Shown: piece by piece, positions 35,475-45,551 of the stretch
Layout: the number at the start of each line of letters is the position of its first letter
Numbering within the stretch: the first letter of the stretch is position 1
Source of the DNA: Desulforhopalus sp. IMCC35007
GTDB lineage: Bacteria; Desulfobacterota; Desulfobulbia; Desulfobulbales; Desulfocapsaceae
NCBI RefSeq assembly: GCF_005116575.1
Contig: NZ_SWCN01000022.1
Span: 1-64,000 of the forward strand
DNA: 64,000 nt
Reading direction: 5' to 3'
Notes under the pieces: model-generated
Seen by the model: the letters and a program-made list of their open reading frames with translations, nothing else
What the model was told of the DNA's origin: nothing
The model's database searches: none
Position numbers and translations under genes: made by a program

Positions 35475-35537
35475 TGTATTCACCTTTATATACGGGACAA
35501 ATATTTTCGATGATAAAGCGTAACACCTGCCTTTGAG

Positions 35538-37826
35538 CTATATCAATCCAGCATTTTTGAAATATTTGAAAATTGTTTTCGGACTCATGGGCAACTCATT
35601 TATAGCGACGCCTGTGGCATCCAGAATCGCATTTCGAATAGCGGGGGCTGGTGAAATTATAGGTGGTTCCCCCAGTGACTTACTGCCATAGGGATGAGTC
35701 GGTTCATTGGGTTCAACAAAGGCTGCACCGAGATCGGGAATATCCATGATGGTTGGAACCTTGTAGTCGAGCAGGTTGTTGTTGTAGATTTTTCCGGAAT
35801 CGGGATCAACCATCAGTTCTTCAAAAAGAGCCGCACCAATCCCCATGGCCATACCGCCGTGTACCTGGCCTTCTGCCATCAGTGGATTGATGATGATCCC
35901 GCTGTCGTGGATGTTATATATTTCGTTGATCTTGACTCTGCATAGTGGAATGTCAACGGACAGGTCAACAAAGGTACAGCCAAAGACATGCGGGTTATTG
36001 CGGGCCTTATAGGTGGCTTCTGCGGTTATCTGACCGCCGCGCTCTTTATTGTAGTAGGCGTCGATTGCCACATCTTGAACACTCATAACCACTATTTCCG
36101 GGCTCTCGGAAATAACTATGTTATCCCCTGATATGGTTATAAGCGTAGCCTCCAGACCGCTTATGATACTTGCATGGTGGAGAATTTTTGCTTTCAACTG
36201 TTCGGCAGTGCGCATTACAGCCTGGCCTGTCACATAGGTCTGACGGGAAGCGTAGGAACCGGTGTCAAAAGGAGTGACATCTGTGTCCTGACAAGAAACA
36301 ACGTGTATCTTGCTAAAAGAAAAGCCAAGACTTTCTGCGGCCATCTGGGCAAAGGCGGTGTCTGATCCCTGGCCGATTTCCGTTGCTCCAACCTGCAGAT
36401 GAGCAGAACCGTCCTGATTGAGAATCAGACGGGCACTTGCCGGTTCTACACAGACAGGATAGGTACCGGAGCCATAGCTGAAAATGGCCACCCCAAGCCC
36501 GTTTCTCACCTCACCGGTCTGTTCTTTGGGCCATAGAGCACGTTTTTTATCCCAACCAATCAGGTCCTTGCCCTTCTTGATGCTGTCAAGAAGACCACAG
36601 GTCATAATAGGCTTTTTCGTGATCTGACTTTTATCGCCGGCCCTTGCACCGTTTCTCAGACGGAACTCAGCCGAATCCATGCCAAGAGTCCTTGCCGCCT
36701 CTTCCATTGCGCACTCGATGGCAAAGGTCATCTGAGGGGAACCGTAGGCTCGCATGGCGCCTGCGGCAGGGATATTGCTGTAAATTGTCTTGGCTGTACA
36801 GCTATAGACGGCTCTGGGATACATGTAGTGCGTTTTTGCAGCCCCGGCCGAGACGATGGAATGGCCGTGGGAGGCGTAGGCGCCGGTATTGGAAAGTGCA
36901 TCAAAGTGTATCAGTTTGACTGTACCTTCCTGATCCAGACCAATTTGCACCTTGACGTCAAAGGGATGTCTAACCCTGGTACCAACCATGCCCTCCTCGC
37001 GGTCCAGTTTAAGTCGTACCGGAATACCGTCGAGTTTTTTCGTCAAAAAAGCTACCATCGGCTCCAGAATCACATCCTGTTTATTGCCAAACCCACCACC
37101 AATGGTGGGTTTTATTACTCGAATGAGGCCAGTATCGATTTCAAGGGCCTCAGCCACGATACGTCTTGCGATGTGGGGAATCTGAGTGGAAGAGACAATA
37201 ACGATTCGTTCTAAATCGTCCATATAGGCATAGGCGGTATGGTTTTCCAGATGACAATGCTGCACTATCTGTGTTTTATACTGCCCTTCAAGCAGCTGAT
37301 CACACTCTTTTCTTACAGCATCCAGATCTCCACCGGCCACAAAAGAGTGGGCCTTTACAACGTTACCTGTACCTTTGTGAATTTCTACGGCATCTTTTGC
37401 CAGCGCATCTTTCGCCTCAACCAAGGGCTGATAGGGTTCGTATTCGACATCAATAAGCGAGAGTGCCTTTGTTGCGATAAGGTCACTTACCGCAACCACG
37501 ATAGCGATTTCATCACCCATATACCGTACATGGTCGGTGAGCAGATACCGGTCGGTGATATCCATATGATGTGGATCAAGAGAATACGGATGACCCGCTG
37601 TGGCATAGATCCTTTTTGGAACATCTTCAAAGGTAAAAACACCATCAACACCCGGTAGAGCCTTGGCCTGGCTGGTATCTATGGAACTAACCCGCCCATG
37701 GGCAATGGTTGAACGTAAATATTTGGCCACCCGCATCCCCGGCATGGTGAAATCATCTGTATACCGAGCTTTGCCTGTTACCTTGGCAACCCCGTCTACC
37801 CTTTGAACTGATGTGCCTACAACCAT
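35538..37826 (-). CDS. xdhA: Xanthine dehydrogenase molybdopterin subunit
   Basis: 762 residues (E. coli XdhA 752). The small N-terminal Ald_Xan_dh domain ends near residue 120; the large molybdenum domain has GGGFGNKQD, a substrate-side Arg in AMRAYGSPQ, the QGSDTAFAQ loop and the final YGSKSLGEPP with the active-site Glu. First gene of xdhABC, with GGAGGAAG before the ATG. It oxidises hypoxanthine/xanthine or a related heterocycle. Confidence 0.95.
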   Translation of the reverse strand: MVVGTSVQRVDGVAKVTGKARYTDDFTMPGMRVAKYLRSTIAHGRVSSIDTSQAKALPGVDGVFTFEDVPKRIYATAGHPYSLDPHHMDITDRYLLTDHVRYMGDEIAIVVAVSDLIATKALSLIDVEYEPYQPLVEAKDALAKDAVEIHKGTGNVVKAHSFVAGGDLDAVRKECDQLLEGQYKTQIVQHCHLENHTAYAYMDDLERIVIVSSTQIPHIARRIVAEALEIDTGLIRVIKPTIGGGFGNKQDVILEPMVAFLTKKLDGIPVRLKLDREEGMVGTRVRHPFDVKVQIGLDQEGTVKLIHFDALSNTGAYASHGHSIVSAGAAKTHYMYPRAVYSCTAKTIYSNIPAAGAMRAYGSPQMTFAIECAMEEAARTLGMDSAEFRLRNGARAGDKSQITKKPIMTCGLLDSIKKGKDLIGWDKKRALWPKEQTGEVRNGLGVAIFSYGSGTYPVCVEPASARLILNQDGSAHLQVGATEIGQGSDTAFAQMAAESLGFSFSKIHVVSCQDTDVTPFDTGSYASRQTYVTGQAVMRTAEQLKAKILHHASIISGLEATLITISGDNIVISESPEIVVMSVQDVAIDAYYNKERGGQITAEATYKARNNPHVFGCTFVDLSVDIPLCRVKINEIYNIHDSGIIINPLMAEGQVHGGMAMGIGAALFEELMVDPDSGKIYNNNLLDYKVPTIMDIPDLGAAFVEPNEPTHPYGSKSLGEPPIISPAPAIRNAILDATGVAINELPMSPKTIFKYFKNAGLI

Positions 37827-37931
37827 TGCTCTTCCTCCAAAAATAAAATGGATTGGTGCCCTACTCTTAAATTCCTGCCACTACAGACAGGATTTGGGTA
37901 ACTCTACATACTTAGTTTTTTCCACAGCATC

Positions 37932-38576
37932 TTAAGCGCGAATCTGTTTAAGGTAATTGTAAACGGTGTATCTTGAAGCCCCTAAAACTCTTGCCATATA
38001 GTCGACGGAACCTTTGATCATAAAGACACCGTCCTTATCCAGCTTCTCCAGAATTGCTATTTTATCTGCTTTGTCCATCATCGCTGGTATCTTACCGAAT
38101 TCAGCAACGGCAAAATCAATCGCCGACTCCATGCTCTCGGCAAAGGTGCTCTGATCGCCATTTGTTTTTTTACGGCCACCGCCATTGGAGCCTTTCGTTG
38201 GGGTAAAGGTGAAATCGCTAAAGGCATTAGCGAGAAAGGCAAAGTCGGTGACGTTGAAGTTTATGCAGAAGCATCCTATGAGCTTTCCCTCATCGTCTCG
38301 CACCATGTGAGTGGAACATTTGAGAATCTTCCCGTCTTCGGTGGTGCTTTTGTAACCAAATTTATCCGGAGCATCATCACCGAACTCTTTAATGAGTCTA
38401 TAGAGCATATCAGGAACAGAAGAATTGAGAGAACGGTTGGTTACATCCCCCTCTACGTGAACTAATGTTCTCTTTAGATCTTTGAAATCATGAATGGCAA
38501 CTTCACATCTCTCCCCAAATACGGAGGTGATCCCTTTGGCAACATTTTTTAGAAAATCAAGTTTATTTTTATCCAT
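37932..38576 (-). CDS. YheO-like PAS/helix-turn-helix regulator
   Basis: 214 residues. A PAS_6 (YheO-like) sensor covers about residues 1-115 (FGERCEVAIHDF, IGCFCINFNVTD) and a C-terminal HTH_22 domain ends in SRYTVYNYL. Starting ATG 38576 is preceded by AGGGAAAGAT; longer starts at 38591 and 38597 lack that site. Placed between the AzgA-like permease and xdhA on the same strand, it probably regulates the purine genes. The ligand is unknown. Confidence 0.8.
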   Translation of the reverse strand: MDKNKLDFLKNVAKGITSVFGERCEVAIHDFKDLKRTLVHVEGDVTNRSLNSSVPDMLYRLIKEFGDDAPDKFGYKSTTEDGKILKCSTHMVRDDEGKLIGCFCINFNVTDFAFLANAFSDFTFTPTKGSNGGGRKKTNGDQSTFAESMESAIDFAVAEFGKIPAMMDKADKIAILEKLDKDGVFMIKGSVDYMARVLGASRYTVYNYLKQIRA

Positions 38577-38660
38577 ATCTTTCCCTATCATCAACAAAAA
38601 TGCGTGTCAACCAATTTATTGTATAGGTAATTTAAGGGGCTTACCTCCTACTCTCTGCAA

Positions 38661-40241
38661 TCAATCTATAATTTCTACTTCAATTGCTTCCGGGTCATCA
38701 TGGTTGGTTATCTGTTCAACCTTTGTAGACACGGAATACACCAGCACCCCCAGACCGACAAACAGGTAACCGCCTACGATACCGTTGAAAGAAGGCATAT
38801 GAAGGCTTGCTGAATGTATTATACCAAGACTTGTCATGGCAGCAGCCGTCAGCATGAAGCCACTTGCTCGTTTAAATTTTGCGTCGATGAGAAGGGCAAG
38901 AAATGCGCCCCATATCAGCCCGGTAATAATTGCTCCCTGACTGAGAATTTGATGACCAATCACATGGGCACCCTGTTGATTGAGAGCCGCCACGATTTTA
39001 GGATCTGTCAATGCAGGGATATTTTCAACACCAATGCTGCCAAGAGCATTCAACATACTACCCCATTTAGTCACCAGAAACGAAGAAACATGTGGCATCA
39101 TGGCAATAGCTATTGCCATACCGTGTCGACTGGGACAAGTTCTTGCTGTTTCGCTAATAATGATAACTGATACATATACGAGGATAGGCGCGGTCGCGGC
39201 CAATGGTACGAGATTACTGAGAAAGGCGAGAAACCCGAAAGTTGCTGCAAGAAAGAATACCACTCCTACAGCCAGAACATAACCGCATCTGGCATTTATG
39301 CGTTTATACCCCGGATGACCAATATAAACCGTTGTCGGGAAAGGAGAACCACAAACAGCGCCAAGCATGGTTCCTAGACCGTCAGTTATCATGGCAATAG
39401 AGACCGGATATTTATCTCCCACCGCTTCTGCCGATTCAACATTATTCATTGTTTCAATAAAATTGTATATCTGAACAGGCACCAGGACCAGAAACAGCTC
39501 AGGGTGGGCAATGAGGTGTTGGATTCCGACAATCATATCACCAATATAAGGCACAGGTGGGTAAAATCCGACACCTTCAAAGTTGATTGAGGATTTGCCG
39601 AGAAAAAGAGCAATGATCGTACCTGCGATGAGTGCTAAAAGTCCGGCAGGAAGATTGAACGGTAGTTTGAAACGACCGACTAAGCCCCACATAACGATGG
39701 TAAGCGATACAAAACCGATGACCGGTTCTTCAAATACCATTGTAAGGGGAACGACACCGATATAAACCAGAGCAATACCGCAGAGGGTTCCGAGCATTCC
39801 GGCGCGGGGTGTCACTTTTTTAAGATATGGACCGATAATCGCACCCAAACCGGCTACAATTCCACCCATAAAGCCTGCACCTATACCAATTTGCCAGGCA
39901 AGTTCAGCATCATTTGTGGACCAGTAGATGGGGCCAATAACTCCAAAGAGATAGACAAACATAACCGGAGTACTGATCCCGTAAGGCAGGGCCGTGACAT
40001 TACTGCGCTGTTCCCTCTTGGCCAGACGCTGAGCGAGGTAGGTGTAAACGCATACTCCAAGCAGGATGGCAACGGCTGCGCCGGGGACGATTCGTCCAAA
40101 GACAATTTCATCCGGCATATTAAAAACAAATTTACAGATACCACTGAGGACAATCAGGTTCGTCAGGTTGTCAGTAAACAACGCCCAAAAAGCACTCAGG
40201 TCGTTACGCGAAAATAATGGATAATGAAACACCTTGTTCAT
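38661..40241 (-). CDS. Xanthine/uracil/vitamin C-type permease
   Basis: 526-residue inner-membrane protein with 12-14 hydrophobic segments. LPYGISTPVMFVY, the NNVESAEAVGD block near residue 283 and GSPFPTTVYIGHPGYK mark the COG2252-like branch related to AzgA adenine/guanine permeases; the classic NAT motif is absent. It is probably a second, different-specificity purine importer. AGGAGGAG precedes ATG 40241. It lies just downstream of guanine deaminase, so guanine or hypoxanthine is a reasonable substrate. Confidence 0.8.
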   Translation of the reverse strand: MNKVFHYPLFSRNDLSAFWALFTDNLTNLIVLSGICKFVFNMPDEIVFGRIVPGAAVAILLGVCVYTYLAQRLAKREQRSNVTALPYGISTPVMFVYLFGVIGPIYWSTNDAELAWQIGIGAGFMGGIVAGLGAIIGPYLKKVTPRAGMLGTLCGIALVYIGVVPLTMVFEEPVIGFVSLTIVMWGLVGRFKLPFNLPAGLLALIAGTIIALFLGKSSINFEGVGFYPPVPYIGDMIVGIQHLIAHPELFLVLVPVQIYNFIETMNNVESAEAVGDKYPVSIAMITDGLGTMLGAVCGSPFPTTVYIGHPGYKRINARCGYVLAVGVVFFLAATFGFLAFLSNLVPLAATAPILVYVSVIIISETARTCPSRHGMAIAIAMMPHVSSFLVTKWGSMLNALGSIGVENIPALTDPKIVAALNQQGAHVIGHQILSQGAIITGLIWGAFLALLIDAKFKRASGFMLTAAAMTSLGIIHSASLHMPSFNGIVGGYLFVGLGVLVYSVSTKVEQITNHDDPEAIEVEIID

Positions 40242-40323
40242 ACGCTCCTCCTTTTCTGCGCTTCAGGACTCTTCTGATTAGTCCTGCCGGCATCTCGTTT
40301 ATGGTACCTGTCAGAGCCGGTGA

Positions 40324-40351
40324 CATTTTTAAACGATAAAATCGTTAAAAA
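40324..40351 (-). terminator. AT-rich stem-loop after guaD
   Basis: AACGATTTTATCGTT with flanking A/T runs (minus-strand reading), about 25 bases after the guaD stop. Short stem of 6 perfect pairs extended by A-T pairs; a weak terminator candidate. Confidence 0.4.
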
Positions 40352-40373
40352 GAACCGAACCCATTATTTGTCT

Positions 40374-41684
40374 TTATTTTCTCCTGTAGACTTCTTCTCC
40401 CATGATGTGAACATGTTTAACAACCCGGTCATCACCCAGCATTTGCAAGGCAAACAGCTTTTCAGTCAGGTTCTTGCTCCGCCAAAGCCGTCTGGCAATG
40501 AGTGGGGTTGCTTCGCAGTCAAGAACGACAAAATCCGCCTCTTTGCCGGGAAGAAAGTTACCGATCAGCTCGTCAAGATCTAAGGTGTGTGCTCCGCCCA
40601 GGGTGGCGAGATACAGTGATTTGAATGGTGAAAGGCGATGGTTGCGAAGTTGTTGTGTCTTGTAGAGGTCACTAATGGTTTGCAGCAATGAAAAACTGGT
40701 GCCAGCACCAACATCGGTTGCCAGACCCACCTTTACTTTTTGATTTTCAGCGTTCGCCAGATTAAACAGGCCACTGCCCAGAAAGAGGTTCGAAGTGGGA
40801 CAGAATGCTATACCGGCACCACTTTCATGCATCAACCTGAACTCATCGTCACTTAGATGCAGGCAATGCGCAAACACACTCCGTTTTGTAAGGAGTCCAT
40901 GATGCGCATATACATCCAGATAACCGGAACGATCCGGAAACAAATCTTTAACCCACTCGACTTCACTGATATTTTCAGCCAGATGGGTGTGCAGATAGAG
41001 ATCCGGATATTCCATCAGCAGCTTTCCGGCCAGAGCCAGTTGCTCATCACTGCTGGTAGGTGCAAACCTGGGAGTAATGGCATAGCGTAAACGATCAACG
41101 CCATGCCAGCGTTCTGCCAGCTCTTTACTGTCAAGGTAGCCGCTTTCCGGGGTATCAGTGAGATAGGCGGGGGCGTTGCGGTCCATAAGTACCTTACCGC
41201 AGATCATTCTCAAGCGGCGCTTCTGCGCTGCTGTAAAGAAAGCGTCTACTGATTGTTTATGGACTGTGCCAAACACCAGTGCGCTGGTGGTGCCGTTGCG
41301 CATGAGTTCGTCAAAAAAGAACTCGGCGACATCACTGGCCTTACCGGGATCACCAAACTCACGTTCGGTCGGAAACGTATAGGTCTCAAGCCACTCCAGC
41401 AGTTGTTCGCCGTATGAGGCAATCATCTCCGTTTGAGGATAGTGCAGATGACAGTCAATAAATCCAGGAACAATCAGGCTCTTCGTGTAATGAGTAATGG
41501 ATACACCAGCTGGTAGCTTAGGCAATAACTCCAGAGCGGGGCCGATAGCCTCCACCAGGCCGGATTTGACAATCATCAGGCCATCTTGGAAATACTCATA
41601 ACTGTTATCGTCTCCAACGTCAGCAGGGTCTGCCAAACAATGGAGGAGTTCACCTCGAAAAATCTGCAGTTTATCGATATTCAC
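40374..41684 (-). CDS. guaD: Guanine deaminase
   Basis: 436-residue zinc amidohydrolase that converts guanine to xanthine and ammonia. GFIDCHLHYPQTEMIASYG near residue 73, LHTHLAENISEV, VFAHCLHLSDDE and GLATDVGAGTS give the metal and catalytic residues in the right order. Start at GTG 41684, with AGGAG 9 bases upstream; the frame opening at 41708 needs TTG and lacks a site. Feeds xanthine to the xanthine dehydrogenases next door. Confidence 0.95.
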   Translation of the reverse strand: MNIDKLQIFRGELLHCLADPADVGDDNSYEYFQDGLMIVKSGLVEAIGPALELLPKLPAGVSITHYTKSLIVPGFIDCHLHYPQTEMIASYGEQLLEWLETYTFPTEREFGDPGKASDVAEFFFDELMRNGTTSALVFGTVHKQSVDAFFTAAQKRRLRMICGKVLMDRNAPAYLTDTPESGYLDSKELAERWHGVDRLRYAITPRFAPTSSDEQLALAGKLLMEYPDLYLHTHLAENISEVEWVKDLFPDRSGYLDVYAHHGLLTKRSVFAHCLHLSDDEFRLMHESGAGIAFCPTSNLFLGSGLFNLANAENQKVKVGLATDVGAGTSFSLLQTISDLYKTQQLRNHRLSPFKSLYLATLGGAHTLDLDELIGNFLPGKEADFVVLDCEATPLIARRLWRSKNLTEKLFALQMLGDDRVVKHVHIMGEEVYRRK

Positions 41685-41950
41685 GATATCATGCTCCTGG
41701 TTTTTCAATCAGTTTTCCATCTCTATCTATATAATTTGTCGTCAATCTAACCCAACGAACTGACTGTGTCTACAATTATTTTAAACGCAAACAATAAATT
41801 TGTTGAAGTAATTAAATATAATTGCTAGACCTGTTGTGAGTCAGTTCCTGGCTAGCAAATACTCAAAAGAGTCCTGGCTTTTTTCCTTTTCACCGGGAAG
41901 TAGGTGTAAAGAGATACAAAAACAGATAAAACTCAGCGAGGATTTTACCC

Positions 41951-43009
41951 ATGACCACAATCTATCATACAGTTGAAAAACGGCTCAAGATCGGTGAGTC
42001 GGTTGTTCTGGCCACAGTAATCGAAACCCGGGGGTCAACTCCGCGTAAAGCTGGTGCCAAGATGGCCATCTTTGCCGATGGCACCAATACAGGTACCATC
42101 GGGGGAGGAAGTGCCGAAGCTTCAGTAGTAAAACTTGCAGGTGAAATGTTGCCTCATGGCGTAGCTGTACTAACACACTGTAATCTCGATGATCAGGAGG
42201 CTGCTGATTTGGGCATGATCTGTGGAGGCGAACAACGTGTTCTCCTGGTAGTTGTCCCTGGCAATGAAGAAAACCACCAATTGTTCCAGGCCCTTGCAGG
42301 TATTGATGGTACTGGTAAAAAGATGCATCTTGTCACCATGTTAAGAGGTGCTGGGGCCGATTTTTCTCATGTATATCTCAGGTTATTTGATAAGGACTGG
42401 ACAGCAGTTGGTTTAGAAGCCAAACCAGTGACGACAACTGTTCTTCAAAGACTTACAGCAGCACCACAACCCTGTGCTCTGGAAACTATAGAAGACTGCA
42501 CTTACCTGGTTGAAACTTTTGACTCTCAATGCACGATGTATATCTTTGGGGCAGGACATGTCGCCCGGCCAACCGTTGCTATTGCAACAATAGTTGGTTT
42601 TCAAGCGGTAGTTTTGGATGACCGTTCCGAGTTTGCAAATAGCTTATCTTTTCCCCAAGCTAAACAAATTTTCACTCTACCGGGATTTGACGATCCTTTT
42701 TCGGGTCTTACGATTGACGAGAATTCTTACATCGTTATCGTAACTCGGGGGCATACTCATGATCAGTCAGTACTTGCAGAAGCTCTGAAAACTTCTGCAG
42801 CATATATCGGTATGATAGGCAGTCTCCGTAAAATACGCAGTTGTTTTGAATCCTTAAAAGGTCAAGGGGTGGATGAGAAAGACTTGGCACGAGTTCATGC
42901 TCCCATAGGCCTCAATATAGGTTCAGAAACCCCTGAGGAGATTGGTTGCAGTATTGTTGCTGAGCTGATTCAGGTTCGTGCGCAATTAAGAAAAAGGGGC
43001 AAAAAATGA
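41951..43009 (+). CDS. XdhC/CoxI-family molybdenum hydroxylase maturation factor
   Basis: 352-residue cytoplasmic protein. N-terminal XdhC/CoxI domain (VLATVIETRGSTPRKAGAKM, CGGEQRVLL) and a C-terminal Rossmann domain (MYIFGAGHVARP, VIVTRGHTHDQSVL, IGMIGSLRKI). Such proteins bind the molybdenum cofactor and insert the sulfido or selenido ligand into xanthine dehydrogenases. It is distinct from the [2Fe-2S] subunit called xdhC in E. coli. GAGG precedes the ATG. Its stop overlaps the next gene start by 4 bases, and it is divergent from guaD. Confidence 0.9.
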   Translation: MTTIYHTVEKRLKIGESVVLATVIETRGSTPRKAGAKMAIFADGTNTGTIGGGSAEASVVKLAGEMLPHGVAVLTHCNLDDQEAADLGMICGGEQRVLLVVVPGNEENHQLFQALAGIDGTGKKMHLVTMLRGAGADFSHVYLRLFDKDWTAVGLEAKPVTTTVLQRLTAAPQPCALETIEDCTYLVETFDSQCTMYIFGAGHVARPTVAIATIVGFQAVVLDDRSEFANSLSFPQAKQIFTLPGFDDPFSGLTIDENSYIVIVTRGHTHDQSVLAEALKTSAAYIGMIGSLRKIRSCFESLKGQGVDEKDLARVHAPIGLNIGSETPEEIGCSIVAELIQVRAQLRKRGKK

Positions 43010-44358
43010 GCAAGATATGGATCAAAAATCCATTGGCAGTATACACTCTAAATGGTGCAGATGCGGATGGTGGAATTGTAGTTACACAAAACCAGATAGT
43101 TGAACTTGTCCCCAAAGGATCTGAACCCAAGGCCCCCTGTGATGCAATTTTCGATGCAAGCAAACATGTCGTGCTACCAGGGCTTATCAATACCCATCAT
43201 CATTTCTATCAGACCCTCACCAGAGCAGTGCCTGCTGCCTGCGGCAAGGAGCTTTTTGACTGGCTCAAAGTACTCTATAACATCTGGGCCAAATTAACCC
43301 CCGCACATATAGAAATATCGAGTCGACTGGCCCTTGCCGAGTTATTGCTGTCCGGGTGTACAACCGCTTCTGACCATCATTACGTCTTTCCGGCGGGTCT
43401 GGAACACGCAATTGATTTACAGATCGCAGAAGCCGCAAAACTGGGTATAAGGGTGGCCCTGACCCGTGGATCAATGAGCCTGTCGATAGAAGACGGAGGC
43501 TTACCACCCAAAAGTGTAGTACAAAGCGACGAAGTTATTTTAACTGACAGCGAGCGGCTCATAAAAAGATATCATCAGCCTGACCCCGGGGCAATGGTAC
43601 AACTGATACTGGCACCCTGCTCTCCTTTTTCTGTGAGTGAAGCATTAATGGCAGAGACCGCTCGATTGGCCAGGCGTCACGGAGTCCGACTTCATACACA
43701 TCTGGCAGAGACCCATGATGAAACCAGTTACTGTGTCGATATTTTTGGAGTTCGCCCTGTCGACTATTTAGAGCGGGTGGGTTGGCTAAAGGGCGATGTC
43801 TGGCTTGCCCATGGGATTCAGTTTGAGCCTGAGGAAATCAGCAGATTGGGCGCTGCGGGGGTTGGGGTCAGCCACTGTCCAAGCTCAAACATGGTCTTAG
43901 CTTCCGGCATCTGCTCTACTCTCGATCTTGAGGCCGCTGGTTGCCCGGTTGGGCTCGGTGTCGATGGTTCAGCATCAAATGATTGCTCAAATATCATGCA
44001 GGAAGTTCGTCAGGCACTCCTCCTGCAGCGTCTGAAATATGGTGCAGGCAGGGTCTCTCATCTAGATGCATTGCGCTGGGGTACTCAGGGGTCGGCTCGC
44101 TGTTTGGGGCGGGATGACTTAGGTGAAATCAGTCCCGGAAAACAGGCCGACCTGGCTCTCTTTACATTGGATGAGTTGCGATTCTCAGGTTCAGGCGATC
44201 CTTTGGCAGCATTGGTTATGTGCGGAGCACACAGGGCCGACTATGTAATGGTTGCGGGTAAGTGGGTGGTAAAGGAGGGCGAAATACCCGGCTTGGATTT
44301 AGAGCAACTGATGAGCGAACATTCCGGTCTGGCCAAGAACTTATTGATGGCAACGTAA
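43006..44358 (+). CDS. 8-Oxoguanine deaminase
   Basis: 450-residue zinc amidohydrolase. GLINTHHHFYQTLTRA near residue 60, LHTHLAETHDE, WLAHGIQF and GLGVDGSASND provide the metal and catalytic residues. LFDWLKVLYNIWAKLTP is typical of the 8-oxoguanine deaminase branch, which yields urate and ammonia. This would feed damaged guanine directly into urate metabolism. A triazine-deaminase-like substrate (isocytosine) is the main alternative. It is coupled to the XdhC-type gene by an ATGA overlap. Confidence 0.85.
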   Translation: MSKIWIKNPLAVYTLNGADADGGIVVTQNQIVELVPKGSEPKAPCDAIFDASKHVVLPGLINTHHHFYQTLTRAVPAACGKELFDWLKVLYNIWAKLTPAHIEISSRLALAELLLSGCTTASDHHYVFPAGLEHAIDLQIAEAAKLGIRVALTRGSMSLSIEDGGLPPKSVVQSDEVILTDSERLIKRYHQPDPGAMVQLILAPCSPFSVSEALMAETARLARRHGVRLHTHLAETHDETSYCVDIFGVRPVDYLERVGWLKGDVWLAHGIQFEPEEISRLGAAGVGVSHCPSSNMVLASGICSTLDLEAAGCPVGLGVDGSASNDCSNIMQEVRQALLLQRLKYGAGRVSHLDALRWGTQGSARCLGRDDLGEISPGKQADLALFTLDELRFSGSGDPLAALVMCGAHRADYVMVAGKWVVKEGEIPGLDLEQLMSEHSGLAKNLLMAT

Positions 44359-44511
44359 CCCCTATAGACGGGAGATAAGTAGTTCAGAAGTTTCCAAAGA
44401 ACACTTTTTGGGTACCCCCTGAGAGGGGATAACAGTTGGACCTACTTCGTTGATAAAATGTAAGAATAACAAAATGAACGGGCCCCCAAAGGTGATCTGT
44501 TTTTTGATTAA

Positions 44512-45471
<960 letters not shown>

Positions 45472-45551
45472 TGTCAGAGCAGAAGAATAATTAAAGGAAA
45501 AAATAGTCACTAACTCATTAACATACTGATAAATCTCTCATAAACAACATT

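Noticed and set aside
41709-41950. Possible sigma-70 promoters between guaD and the XdhC-type gene
   Set aside because: TTGACG and TATAAT-like pieces exist but not at proper spacing; the region is AT-rich, so matches are weak.
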